From NCBI GenBank assembly GCA_030595125.1, contig JAUVDV010000005.1:1-64000 (forward strand): 64,000 bases of DNA, written 5' to 3'. Below are positions 49,217 to 57,640 of this stretch, in pieces. The notes under the pieces are model-generated. The model did no database searches. It saw only the letters and a list, made by a program, of their open reading frames with translations, and was not told the DNA's origin. The DNA comes from Deltaproteobacteria bacterium (GTDB lineage: Bacteria; Myxococcota_A; Polyangia; JAAYKL01). A program made the translations under genes and the position numbers. Numbering within the stretch: position 1 is the first letter of the stretch; the number at the start of each line of letters is the position of its first letter.

Positions 49217-50344
49217 CTAACTTCCATCTTGATTTCTTATTCTATTTGCAACGTACTGGAACGGACTATCTATCACTTTCCCTGTGTCAATATCGATTAT
49301 TCCTATGATTCGAGAGAGCTTGAAATGACGGACCTCTTCTCTTAAATGGCATAGCCCGACAACCAGCCAATCTCCGTCCAGTGTAGCCTGGTAGCTCGAA
49401 ACGGACACTTCTCTCTCTGTTACTTTTCCGTTTTGATCTGCATATCGAATCTGGAACTTCTCTTTGGTTGAAACTGTTTTCCCCCACAGTTCAGAGAATC
49501 TGGATATCTCGCTCATACCCCTGGGCTCGTAAAGGCTTGGAATTCGTTTTGGCACCGGAGAGAACCCACGTCTGGGACCGAACTGACAGTTGTGAGGAAA
49601 CCTGGCAAGAGCGTCGGCGCAATCAACGTCTTGGAAATTCATCTTTTTAAAATCACTTATCTCAAACACAACGGAGAGAACTGGTGCAATTTTCTGTATA
49701 CCATCCGTCGGATCGACGGAACTCGTCAGCACATGAGAAAAAACTACCGGCACCCCGAGCAGGGCAAACAACTCGCGTGCGATTCTAAAAGCACATCCCG
49801 CGACATAAGAATGCATGAGCCTGTTCTGGCGTTCATTCGAAAGTTTTTTTTGGAAAAATACTCCGTTGGGGCGTCTGCAATAAACAACCGAAGGAATAAT
49901 GCCATCGAATTTCAATAGAATGTTGGCCTCAACATACCAACCCTCTTCCAAAGAGAAGCGAATTTCTGCGCTTAAATCATCGAGGTTTCCGAAAGGATTT
50001 TTTCGCTTTATCGCCTCAAGATACGCGTCGGGATCTTGGGAGACAATTCTCTTTGCCAACTCCTGGTCCAGCTTGTGTTCGGCAATATCCTTCTCGTATT
50101 CTGCTTTTGCCTCGATGTATTCCGCGTTAAGTTTTCTCTGTTTTTTCTTGGCAAGCCCAAACAGTTGATCAAAAAAACCGGGTGAATAGTTTTTCCAATT
50201 TGCCTGTATCCTAGTCGTTTTTTCGCGTGAATGTTGCGCACGAGATGAGATTGGCTCCTCCAATATTCTTCGCCAATCGATTTCCGGGCCACATTTTTTG
50301 TGAACGCTCTCCAGCCGTCGAAGATGTTCCTCTGTAAACGGCAC
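49217..50344 (-). CDS. Hypothetical protein with C-terminal WYL-like domain
   Basis: A 375-residue protein. Residues 1-130 are highly charged and helical, probably coiled coil (KKKQRKLNAEYIEAKAEYEK). The middle (about 140-270) is an alpha/beta region I do not recognise. The last ~90 residues resemble a WYL-type ligand-sensing domain: FQIRYADQNGKVTEREVSV, then DGDWLVVGLCHLREEVRHF followed by KLSRIIGI. WYL domains often regulate defence or stress genes by binding nucleic acids or nucleotides, usually behind a DNA-binding domain, which I do not see here. It is a lone gene beside a toxin-antitoxin pair. Some rare-codon and AT-rich character compared with neighbours hints at horizontal origin (by eye). 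Confidence 0.72.
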   Translation of the reverse strand: MPFTEEHLRRLESVHKKCGPEIDWRRILEEPISSRAQHSREKTTRIQANWKNYSPGFFDQLFGLAKKKQRKLNAEYIEAKAEYEKDIAEHKLDQELAKRIVSQDPDAYLEAIKRKNPFGNLDDLSAEIRFSLEEGWYVEANILLKFDGIIPSVVYCRRPNGVFFQKKLSNERQNRLMHSYVAGCAFRIARELFALLGVPVVFSHVLTSSVDPTDGIQKIAPVLSVVFEISDFKKMNFQDVDCADALARFPHNCQFGPRRGFSPVPKRIPSLYEPRGMSEISRFSELWGKTVSTKEKFQIRYADQNGKVTEREVSVSSYQATLDGDWLVVGLCHLREEVRHFKLSRIIGIIDIDTGKVIDSPFQYVANRIRNQDGS

Positions 50345-50378
50345 CTTATTTACCTCTTTCTTTCATATCCACCGTACT

Positions 50379-51419
50379 CTACGGGGGGCAGTTCGCCGGG
50401 ACCGGCGTGCAGGAATCGTCGAGGTTATTATTAACAATTGTAGACATAGGTCCGCTTATAAGCTGGTCCAGCAGGTCGCACACCTCGCAGTCGGGAAGAA
50501 CGTCGTTGTAGTAGATGTAAAAGTTCCCGGCCACCGAGTTAAGGGAACTCAGCCCGCCCAGGTTGGAGAGGGCGGGGTTGAGGTAAATGTACAACATGGC
50601 TCCGCCCACCGAGGTGATCCCGCTCAGCCCGTCAAGGTTTGTTAGGGCGGCGTTAGAATTGATGTTCAAGTTTCCGCCCACTGAGGTAATGCCGCTCAGC
50701 CCGTTCATGTTCGTGAGCACGTCGTTTGCGGCGATACTCAAATCCCCAACAAACAAGCCGGTTATGCCGCTCAGCCCGTTCAGGTTGGTGAGGGCGTCGT
50801 TGTAGTAGATGTATAAGTACCCACCCACCGAAGTAAGGGAGCTCAGTCCGTCCAAGTTTGTGAGACCTGTGTTGTTGACACTAAGAGCACCCTCCACTGT
50901 CAGGAGGTTTGGCAGGTCCAGGTTTGGAAGCTCGGTAGCGCTGATGGTCAGGTTGCCGCCAATCGACTCAAGGTTGGGTAGCTCCACAGTGTCCATCCCA
51001 TCGGCCCAGATGTAGAGATGACCATCAATGCAGGTATATGGCTCGATGAACGCTATGTCGAAAACGTTTTCGATGGTGTAGCTGCCGTCGAGGCAATCCG
51101 TGTCCGTGTCGGTGTCTGTGTCCGTGTCGGTATCGGAATCAGTATCAGAATCGGTGTCTGAATCGGAGTCAGAATCGGAATCTGTGTCCGCGTCGGAGTC
51201 TGTGTCGCTGTCTGTGTCTCCGCTGCCGCCGTCGATGCAGAATACAAAGCCCTGGCAGTCGGGGTCGGCGCAGTCGATGAGGCCGTCGGCGTCATTGTCG
51301 GCAAGGTCCTGGCACTGGGCGGCGGAGATCTCCATTCCGTCAATGTCGTAGTTGTTGGTATCGCCGCAGCCGCTAAAAACCAGCGCGGTGGCGAGCGCCG
51401 TTAAAAGCAAGTACCTCAT
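50379..51419 (-). CDS. Surface lipoprotein with MopE-like Cys/Asp motif, acidic linker and leucine-rich-like repeats
   Basis: A 346-residue member of the lipoprotein family also found at 258, 21563 and 57641. Lipobox LVFSGC (Cys18). Residues 33-61 hold AAQCQDLADNDADGLIDC followed by ADPDC, the Cys/Asp-rich motif common in myxobacterial surface proteins and reminiscent of calcium-binding loops; the paralogues lack it. The acidic linker spans 68-108. Repeat units ([18 protein letters not shown]) run to about 305, ending in the shared LPDCEVCDLLDQL and [10 protein letters not shown] tail. The ATG at 51419 is set by the signal peptide, and the TGCTAGAAT element lies 32 bases upstream. Confidence 0.85.
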   Translation of the reverse strand: MRYLLLTALATALVFSGCGDTNNYDIDGMEISAAQCQDLADNDADGLIDCADPDCQGFVFCIDGGSGDTDSDTDSDADTDSDSDSDSDTDSDTDSDTDTDTDTDTDTDCLDGSYTIENVFDIAFIEPYTCIDGHLYIWADGMDTVELPNLESIGGNLTISATELPNLDLPNLLTVEGALSVNNTGLTNLDGLSSLTSVGGYLYIYYNDALTNLNGLSGITGLFVGDLSIAANDVLTNMNGLSGITSVGGNLNINSNAALTNLDGLSGITSVGGAMLYIYLNPALSNLGGLSSLNSVAGNFYIYYNDVLPDCEVCDLLDQLISGPMSTIVNNNLDDSCTPVPANCPP

Positions 51420-51451
51420 TGCCCCAAGCCTTTCGTTGTAAACGTGAAGGC

Positions 51452-51460
51452 ATTCTAGCA
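51452..51460 (-). promoter_or_regulatory. Extended -10 promoter element (TGCTAGAAT)
   Basis: TGCTAGAAT on the minus strand, ending 32 bases before the lipoprotein ATG. The leader that follows (TTCACGT, GAAAGG, GGGGCA) is similar to those of the lipoproteins at 13216 and 258. Confidence 0.5.
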
Positions 51461-51512
51461 TTGATAGGGGATGTTTGTTCATAAAGAACATTAGTCCAAT
51501 AGCACTTTTACA

Positions 51513-52367
51513 TTACTTTTTTTCGCTCTTGATTTTCTTACGCCGTTTCGTCTCCAGTTTTTTGATGCTCTCCGCGGTGGGAAGATCCTCGGGCATCGTG
51601 CCGCCCAATTCCTCGATGGTTTTACGAATTTTTGCCCCTACGTCCCTGTGCATCTTATTCGCTGCGGTTTTGCCACGAACTTCTTCGCGTCGGAGTTTCT
51701 CTTCTGTCTGTGTTGCTCGAAATAAATTGGCAGCCAATTCCGTGCTTCCCATGTGGTCGAGGATTTTCTGGCTCTTCTTCAGGCCTTTGTAATGGTGGAT
51801 GTCTTTTGCTCCCAGTCCCCCATAAAGCCCCATGTACCCATGGTTTTGAAAAATGGCATAGTCAATCGGCTTAACGACGCCGGCTCCCCTGGCAGCATCT
51901 GCAAGTTGCGTGTTGTGCCGCCGCAATTCATTGCGCAACAGAAGCCTACGATCCTCTTCTATCTCCTGATCCAGCCGAAGTTCGTCTTCGATTTCCTGTC
52001 GACGGGTTTGCACCGCAAAATAGGTTTGACCCTGTGCCACGATCTCTTTTCGCGGATCTGCGTTCTGAACCGCCAGGTAGCAGGCGTATCTCGACATAAA
52101 AACGGACTTTACGGCCCGGCGTCCGCCCTTGCCGATTGAGATCATTTCGGTGACGTCAACGAAATGATCCTCGACGCGGTGTCCGCTGTTGAAACAGGCC
52201 AGCTTGGCCTTTTCGACGACCGCTTCGAAATTGCGATAGTCGCCGTATTCCATCACGGCGGCAAAGTCACGACTCGACCAGTATTCCGCTCCTGAGTCGT
52301 TCGTGTGCCGAATACGCTCAAACGGCGAAATATGCCCCGCTGAAGGCCTTTTTATGTTGTTACTCAT
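51513..52367 (-). CDS. dinD: DNA damage-inducible protein D-like
   Basis: A 284-residue protein matching the DinD family along its length: SPFERIRHTNDSGAEYWSSR and RDFAAVMEYGDYRNFEAVVEK at the start, KSVFMSRYACYLAVQNADP, GQTYFAVQTRRQE, and IFQNHGYMGLYGGLGAKDIH later, with a Lys-rich end. In E. coli DinD inhibits RecA strand exchange and is SOS-induced. Here I see no LexA-box-like palindrome before the start and only a weak ribosome-binding site, so SOS control is not shown. It lies between a repeat lipoprotein and acetoacetyl-CoA synthetase, with no evident functional link. Confidence 0.88.
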   Translation of the reverse strand: MSNNIKRPSAGHISPFERIRHTNDSGAEYWSSRDFAAVMEYGDYRNFEAVVEKAKLACFNSGHRVEDHFVDVTEMISIGKGGRRAVKSVFMSRYACYLAVQNADPRKEIVAQGQTYFAVQTRRQEIEDELRLDQEIEEDRRLLLRNELRRHNTQLADAARGAGVVKPIDYAIFQNHGYMGLYGGLGAKDIHHYKGLKKSQKILDHMGSTELAANLFRATQTEEKLRREEVRGKTAANKMHRDVGAKIRKTIEELGGTMPEDLPTAESIKKLETKRRKKIKSEKK

Positions 52368-52446
52368 ATTTATTTGTTCACAGTTCCCGGCGCGTTGCGC
52401 CGGGATGGTATGTGTCAGCCTTTCAAGTCGAGAGCAAGTCCCGCTT

Positions 52447-54402
52447 TTAATCCTCGGTCAGTTCCTTGAGGTCGGCGTAGAGGAGGAGGGCTTCGGGGTT
52501 TCGGAGGGCGTCCTTGTTGAGAACGGCCTCTCCGTGGATGGTCTTCCTGACGGCGAGCTCGACCTTCTTCATGTTGAGCGTGTAGGGGATGTCCGCAACT
52601 GCGATGGTCTTTGCCGGCACATGTCTGGGCGAGGCGTTTTTGCGCAGGGTGACCTTTATCTTCTTAATCAGATCGTCGGTCAGCGAATGTCCCTGCGCCA
52701 CCTTGACGAAGAGCACCACGCGAACGTCGTTCTTCCAGTTTTGACCCACCACGATGCTGTCTTCCACTTCCTCCATGCTCTCCACGAGCCTGTAGATGTC
52801 GGCCGTGCCGATCCTCACGCCGCCGGGGTTGAGCGTGGCATCCGACCTCCCGTAAATGACCACACCTCCCCGATCGTTGATCTCGATGAAATCGCCGTGT
52901 CTCCAGATGTTGGGGTATGTGTCAAAATAGGCCGAGTGATATTTTTTGTTGTCGGGATCGTCCCAGAAATACAGCGGCATGGAGGGGAACGGCGCGCAAC
53001 AGACCAGCTCCCCCTTCTGGTTGATGACAGCCTTGCCATTCTCATCGAAAGATTCGACCTTCATGGCCAGCCCCCTGCATTGCAGCTCGCCGGCATAGAC
53101 AGGACCCATGGGGTTTCCCAGCGCAAAACATCCGTTGAGATCCGAGCCTCCGGAAATGGAGGCCAGCTGAAGGTCCTCTTTGACTTCGGTGTAGATATAC
53201 TCAAATCCTTCAACGGAGAGGGGCGAGCCGGTTGAGAGCACCGACTTCAGAGGTGTGAGGTCATACTCTGCGCCGGGCCTTGCCCCGGAGCTTTGAAGTG
53301 CGGCGATATATCCCGCGCTCGTTCCAAAGACGGTGATCTTCTCGTCCTGGGCCATCTTCCAGAGGGCTCCCGGATTGGGATGGAAGGGATTGCCGTCGAA
53401 AAGGACAAGCGTCGCGCCCACTCCCAATGAGCTCGTGAGCCAGTTCCACATCATCCAGCCGCACGTTGTGAAATAGAAGATGACATCCTCTCGCTTCAGA
53501 TCGGTGTGGAGTACTAACTCCTTGAGCTGATGGAGGAGAATTCCGCCGGCGCTCTGCACCATGCATTTGGGAAGTCCCGTGGTTCCCGATGAGTACATGA
53601 TGTAAAGAGGGTGATCGAAGGGTAGTTGCTCGAATTCAATCTCGAGATCGGAGTCTTTGGACATGAAATCCCCGTAGTGGACGGCATTTGGAATGGAGCT
53701 GATATCCGTTTCCTGCCTGGTATAGGGCACCACCACTACCTTTTCGATGCTCGACAGATCCTTCATGATGTTTGAAATGCGCTCAATGGAGTCGAGTGAT
53801 TTACCCTTGAACCAGTACCCGTCGGCAGTGAAGAGAACTTTGGGTTTGATCTGTCCGAACCGGTCGAGCACGCCCTTGATTCCGAAATCCGGGGAGCACG
53901 AAGACCAGACGGCCCCGAGACTTGCGGCGGCAAGCATGGCGACGATCGCCTCGGGCATGTTGGGCATGAACCCGACGACGCGATCGCCCGGCCCCACTCC
54001 CGTGTCCTTCAGGGCCTTTGCGACCCGGGCCGTGGCGTCATACAGCTGCGCATAGGTCATCCTGGTGCTGTCGTGATCCTCACCCTTGAAGACAAGGGCA
54101 ACCCGGTCATCCCGGTAGCGAAGAAGGTTCTGGGCGAAGTTGAGACGCGCTCCGGGGAACCATTTGGCGCCGGGCATTTTGGTTACGTCGTCAATTACCT
54201 GGTCGTAGGGTTTTGAAGCCTTGATCTCGGCAAAGTCCCACATGGCGGTCCAGAAGTCGGGGATGTTCTCGATGGACCACTGGTAAAGGGGTTCGTATTC
54301 GGTGAAGCTTTTCCCGTATTTCTCGTTGATGATACCCATGAATCGATGGAGGTTGGTGTTCTTGATCTTTTCCTGTGAAGGTTTCCATAACTGCTTGGCC
54401 AT
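52447..54402 (-). CDS. Acetoacetyl-CoA synthetase
   Basis: A 651-residue AMP-forming ligase of the acetoacetate-CoA ligase group, normal length. Adenylation motifs are YIMYSSGTTGLPKCMVQSAGG (P-loop-like), FTTCGWMMWNW and YGRSDATLNPGGVRIG; the C-terminal lid has NASPRHVPAKTI and KVELAVRKTIHG with the catalytic Lys. ATG at 54402 begins MAKQLWKPS, the family N-terminus; a longer frame would run through the palindromic repeat at 54455 and is rejected. It would activate acetoacetate (or a related short acid) to the CoA ester, for polymer or ketone-body use. It is a single gene; other acetoacetate genes are not nearby. Confidence 0.92.
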   Translation of the reverse strand: MAKQLWKPSQEKIKNTNLHRFMGIINEKYGKSFTEYEPLYQWSIENIPDFWTAMWDFAEIKASKPYDQVIDDVTKMPGAKWFPGARLNFAQNLLRYRDDRVALVFKGEDHDSTRMTYAQLYDATARVAKALKDTGVGPGDRVVGFMPNMPEAIVAMLAAASLGAVWSSCSPDFGIKGVLDRFGQIKPKVLFTADGYWFKGKSLDSIERISNIMKDLSSIEKVVVVPYTRQETDISSIPNAVHYGDFMSKDSDLEIEFEQLPFDHPLYIMYSSGTTGLPKCMVQSAGGILLHQLKELVLHTDLKREDVIFYFTTCGWMMWNWLTSSLGVGATLVLFDGNPFHPNPGALWKMAQDEKITVFGTSAGYIAALQSSGARPGAEYDLTPLKSVLSTGSPLSVEGFEYIYTEVKEDLQLASISGGSDLNGCFALGNPMGPVYAGELQCRGLAMKVESFDENGKAVINQKGELVCCAPFPSMPLYFWDDPDNKKYHSAYFDTYPNIWRHGDFIEINDRGGVVIYGRSDATLNPGGVRIGTADIYRLVESMEEVEDSIVVGQNWKNDVRVVLFVKVAQGHSLTDDLIKKIKVTLRKNASPRHVPAKTIAVADIPYTLNMKKVELAVRKTIHGEAVLNKDALRNPEALLLYADLKELTED

Positions 54403-54454
54403 CTGTCCTGTCCTTTCCTCTTTAAAGTCGGGATGGGGTTTATAAAGCCGGTCT

Positions 54455-54502
54455 CCATCATCTTCCCCTTCCCCTATCTCAGGGGAAGGCCGGGATGGGG
54501 TT
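54455..54502. repeat. Palindromic intergenic repeat (REP-like), copy 2
   Basis: Inverse-orientation copy of the element at 25942-25987: the same flanks and GGGGAAGG/CCTTCCCC stem, with a slightly longer loop. Just upstream, around 54429-54441, a fragment of the same unit (GGGATGGGGTTT) occurs again, so a partial second unit is nested here. It separates acetoacetyl-CoA synthetase from the sulfatase-fold gene. Confidence 0.75.
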
Positions 54503-54511
54503 TGTTTTGTT

Positions 54512-56023
54512 TCAGTGCTCACCCATGTAGCCGAGCCCTTTGAGTTTCTCCACTGTATCCTTGTCGAGGGTTGTCTCTTCGGCCTCGCCCTCGAGAGAGT
54601 CTTGATGGGCGCGCACCATGCTGTCGAAGCCGGCCGCGAGGCGGTTCGTATGGGCGTCGTGCTCGCCTGCAAGAAGATTCTTTTGCTCTTGGGGATCGCT
54701 CTGTAAATCGTATAGCTCGATACGGGCCGGATCGGGAGGGATGAAGTCGCGACCGTGCTTCTCCACGCTCTTTCTGGCGATGGTGATTATGTACTTGTAA
54801 CGATCAGTGCGGATGCTCTTCTTTTCTTCCTTGCGGGCCATGGCTTCAGTGAACACCCCCGGTCTTTTGGATTCGGGTTTTGCGCCCATCCAGTAGGGCT
54901 TGAGCGAGATGCCCTGCATCTGGTTCTTTTTTAGCGTGACTTCCAGGAAGTCGAGGATGGTGGGCATGATGTCGACAGTGCTGACCGGATCGCCGATGCG
55001 GGTTCCGCTTGCGTACTGCCCGGGAAGTTTGATGACGAGCGGAACGTGTATCATCTCTTCGTACAAAGTGTGCCCGTGCACATTGTAGAATAATTTGGGG
55101 TTGTGCTCACCGAACTCCTCGCCGTGGTCGCTGGTGAACACCAACATGGTGTTGTCGTACAGGCCCTCCTTCTTGAGGAGCTTGATCAGCTTGGCGAGCC
55201 ATCGATCCTGCTTGAGAACTCCGCCCACGTACAGGGATTCGCACACATCCATATTGAAAACGTCGTTGTTTTTGAGTACGGCACGCTGCTTTTTTCTCAA
55301 CTTGGAGGCGCCCGTCGGCCAGACCGAGGCCAGGGAGATGTCGGCGATGTGGTTCATCTGTCCCGTAACAATTTTTCCTTTGTCGCTCGGAAGGACGTCG
55401 GTCACGAAATCGGTGTTGAGATAGGGAGCGTGAACCTCGAAGTGATGCCAGAAGAGAAAGAACTGCTCGCGCGAGTTGTCGCGGATCCATTTGAACATCT
55501 CGTCCATGTTTTCATGGCGCAGTTTGAACATGGTGGTGCCGTAGTGTTCGAAGCCCTGGTCGAAACCGATGTCCGGATCCACCGGTCCTCCGGCGGTGAA
55601 GGCGACGGTCTTGAAACCGGAGGTCTTGAGAACCTCCGCCAGGGTAACCCGATGAGCGGGGAGCTTGAAGAAACCGCCCTTGCCGAAGAGGGCGCTCCAC
55701 ATGTCGATGAACGAAGAGGTGAGCCCGTGGGTGGATGGATACAGGGAGGTCAGCATGCTCAGGTGCGCGGGTGTGGTCCATGGGGATGTGGTGATCAGGT
55801 TCTCGAAGACGATGCCCTCCGATGCCATGGCGTCCAGAGTGGGGCTGGACCGGCGCTTGTCGTAACCGTAGCAGCCCAATCGATCGGCCCTGAGGGTGTC
55901 CGCCGAGATCAGGATGACGTTGAACTTCCCGGTTTTCGGATCCGGCGCGCTCGGTTTTTCCTCGCCCCCGCATGAGGCGAGTAGCAAGATGGGCAGCAGC
56001 GCTATTAAAGTCGCATGTTTCAC
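54512..56023 (-). CDS. Sulfatase-fold (alkaline phosphatase superfamily) lipoprotein
   Basis: A 503-residue lipoprotein (lipobox LLLASC). The fold is shown by VILISADTLRADRLGCYGY (first metal Asp), FTSDHGEEFGEHNP (second metal site) and VSTVDIMPTILDFL. At the nucleophile position, where sulfatases have Cys/Ser-x-Pro-x-Arg, it reads SPWTTPAHLSMLTSLYP: Thr replaces Cys and His replaces Arg. That excludes a classical formylglycine sulfatase and fits Thr-nucleophile phosphotransferases or hydrolases. The GTG at 56023 overlaps the stop of the GT39-type gene (GTGA), so the two are coupled and may build and decorate the same surface glycan. Confidence 0.85.
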   Translation of the reverse strand: MKHATLIALLPILLLASCGGEEKPSAPDPKTGKFNVILISADTLRADRLGCYGYDKRRSSPTLDAMASEGIVFENLITTSPWTTPAHLSMLTSLYPSTHGLTSSFIDMWSALFGKGGFFKLPAHRVTLAEVLKTSGFKTVAFTAGGPVDPDIGFDQGFEHYGTTMFKLRHENMDEMFKWIRDNSREQFFLFWHHFEVHAPYLNTDFVTDVLPSDKGKIVTGQMNHIADISLASVWPTGASKLRKKQRAVLKNNDVFNMDVCESLYVGGVLKQDRWLAKLIKLLKKEGLYDNTMLVFTSDHGEEFGEHNPKLFYNVHGHTLYEEMIHVPLVIKLPGQYASGTRIGDPVSTVDIMPTILDFLEVTLKKNQMQGISLKPYWMGAKPESKRPGVFTEAMARKEEKKSIRTDRYKYIITIARKSVEKHGRDFIPPDPARIELYDLQSDPQEQKNLLAGEHDAHTNRLAAGFDSMVRAHQDSLEGEAEETTLDKDTVEKLKGLGYMGEH

Positions 56024-57498
56024 CGAGGGGTCTTCTTTCGTCCAGTGTCTCTGGGTAAATACACCACGAACTTGTCGTTCCTCAAGGCAGGGCCGTAATT
56101 TGTTGTGATGGCCTTCATGAATGCGCGGTGTGCTTTTTTCGGTTGTCTGCGAAGGGACGGGCTTGACCACTTGAAGTTCCAGACCGAGTTCCCGATCATG
56201 AGCACTATCGCCGAGGGTACCTTGTCGTTTACCTCTTCGGTGACGAGCCTCAGAGTGGTGAAGTGCAGGCGTTTTGCCCGGTCCTCTTCGTTCGGCCCCA
56301 TGGCGCTGAACATACCCATTTCGGTGCCCGTGATGATCTCGCGGCCCGATTCCACCGCCACGATGGGAATCGGTGTGAGGATAGGGCCGTCGGGCGCAGA
56401 GCTTTCGATGAATGCCGCGACCTCATTCAGGGCGGTCGACTTGTCTTCCCCTGACAGCCTGGGCAGCGGGTGGAAGAGCACCAGTAGTGGAAGCAGCCAT
56501 ACTACGTGACGAAGGGGGCTGCCGTTTTTGGCGACCAGCGTCCAGCCGGCGGTCAGGCCTGCGACCGAGGCGGTCAACACTGCTGGTGTGATGTAGTTGC
56601 CGTACGAACTCAACGGGATCATGGGGAGGGTAATACCGGCGGTGGCCGCCGCGAGGAGTAACGCGACGGTCCATTGCCTCGTCTTGACCAGCCGGGGAAG
56701 GGTCATCAATCCGGTGGCCAGCACAATGATCGCAGCCGGGGAGATCTCCCACCACTGGATCCAGTTTCCCAGCACCCGGCGGTCGAAAATCGAGGCCAGG
56801 TGGTACTCCCACGTGTTGAACAACGCTGCCTGTGGATCCGCCGCAAAGAACGGGAGCAGGAAGGCAAGGACGAGCACCGACGGTACGGCGATCGCGAGCA
56901 ATCTATGCCGGGTGTCCGGCGCCTCGACAATGAAGATGACGGCCAGGATAGCCGTCACCGGCGCGACCGAGAGGCGACATCCGATGGCGAGGGCCGTGAA
57001 GACGCCGAACGCAATGAGACGCCGCATGTACGGGAACCTGGATATGGCGGCGGCGGTGGCGAGGGACAGGAACATGGTAGCGGCGCCGTGGCTGTTACCC
57101 ATCCCCACCAGCTGGACGAAGTGCGGGGATGACACCACGCAGAAGGCGGCCAGGATGCCAGGCTCCCATCTTCCGAGACGCTGGCGAAGGGCGAGAATAG
57201 CCGCGAGGAGTCCGATGCACGACCAGATTATGTTGAGGATCCGCTGGGTCGTATACCCGAAGCCGAAAACCTTCATCATCGCGCCGTTCAGGTACGGCAG
57301 CAGGGGCATCTGGGTGTACGAAAAATCGCGGTACGGGATCTCGCCGGACATCACGTTGCGCGCGGCGATTGCGTAAAACCCCTCGTCGGCGCCCATGCGC
57401 CCATGATCCAGGTAGTAGGAGAACAACCCCAGGTGGAGCCCGAACACCACCGCAAAACCCAGACATATCAGGGCTACTTTGGGAATGTTGATTCGCAC
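56020..57498 (-). CDS. GT39/ArnT-like polytopic glycosyltransferase
   Basis: A ~492-residue membrane protein with about ten hydrophobic helices. Between helices 1 and 2, GRMGADEGFYAIAARNVMSG is followed by EIPYRDFSYTQMPLLPYL, the classic GT-C (PMT/ArnT) loop with catalytic Asp-Glu. The soluble C-terminal ~150 residues (PDGPILTPIPIVAVESGREI) face the periplasm. It should move a sugar from a polyprenyl-phosphate donor to a surface acceptor. I chose GTG at 57498 (VRINIPKVALICL), right before the first helix; the frame extends 56 codons further through hydrophilic sequence without a good start site. Its stop overlaps the following sulfatase-fold gene. Confidence 0.85.
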   Translation of the reverse strand: MRINIPKVALICLGFAVVFGLHLGLFSYYLDHGRMGADEGFYAIAARNVMSGEIPYRDFSYTQMPLLPYLNGAMMKVFGFGYTTQRILNIIWSCIGLLAAILALRQRLGRWEPGILAAFCVVSSPHFVQLVGMGNSHGAATMFLSLATAAAISRFPYMRRLIAFGVFTALAIGCRLSVAPVTAILAVIFIVEAPDTRHRLLAIAVPSVLVLAFLLPFFAADPQAALFNTWEYHLASIFDRRVLGNWIQWWEISPAAIIVLATGLMTLPRLVKTRQWTVALLLAAATAGITLPMIPLSSYGNYITPAVLTASVAGLTAGWTLVAKNGSPLRHVVWLLPLLVLFHPLPRLSGEDKSTALNEVAAFIESSAPDGPILTPIPIVAVESGREIITGTEMGMFSAMGPNEEDRAKRLHFTTLRLVTEEVNDKVPSAIVLMIGNSVWNFKWSSPSLRRQPKKAHRAFMKAITTNYGPALRNDKFVVYLPRDTGRKKTPR

Positions 57499-57640
57499 AA
57501 TAGATCTTTGCCACGAGCGACCATGACGGGGCAACGATTTTATCCGAGGTGGTTCGGAGTGTTGCTGGAAATTCTGACGTTCCTTTCTTCTAACTGCGAT
57601 ACAATGTCTTTGAGGGGTTGTTTTGCCGCCGAGGAGCACC

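Noticed and set aside
52368-52446. LexA box upstream of dinD
   Set aside because: No LexA-like palindrome was found in the bases before the dinD start (52368 onward), so SOS control is not claimed.
54403-54672. N-terminal extension of acetoacetyl-CoA synthetase
   Set aside because: The longer open frame runs through the palindromic repeat and into the next gene; the family N-terminus and an AGGACAG site support the ATG at 54402.
54512-56023. Formylglycine-dependent sulfatase
   Set aside because: The Cys/Ser-x-Pro-x-Arg signature is replaced by Thr-Thr-Pro-Ala-His.
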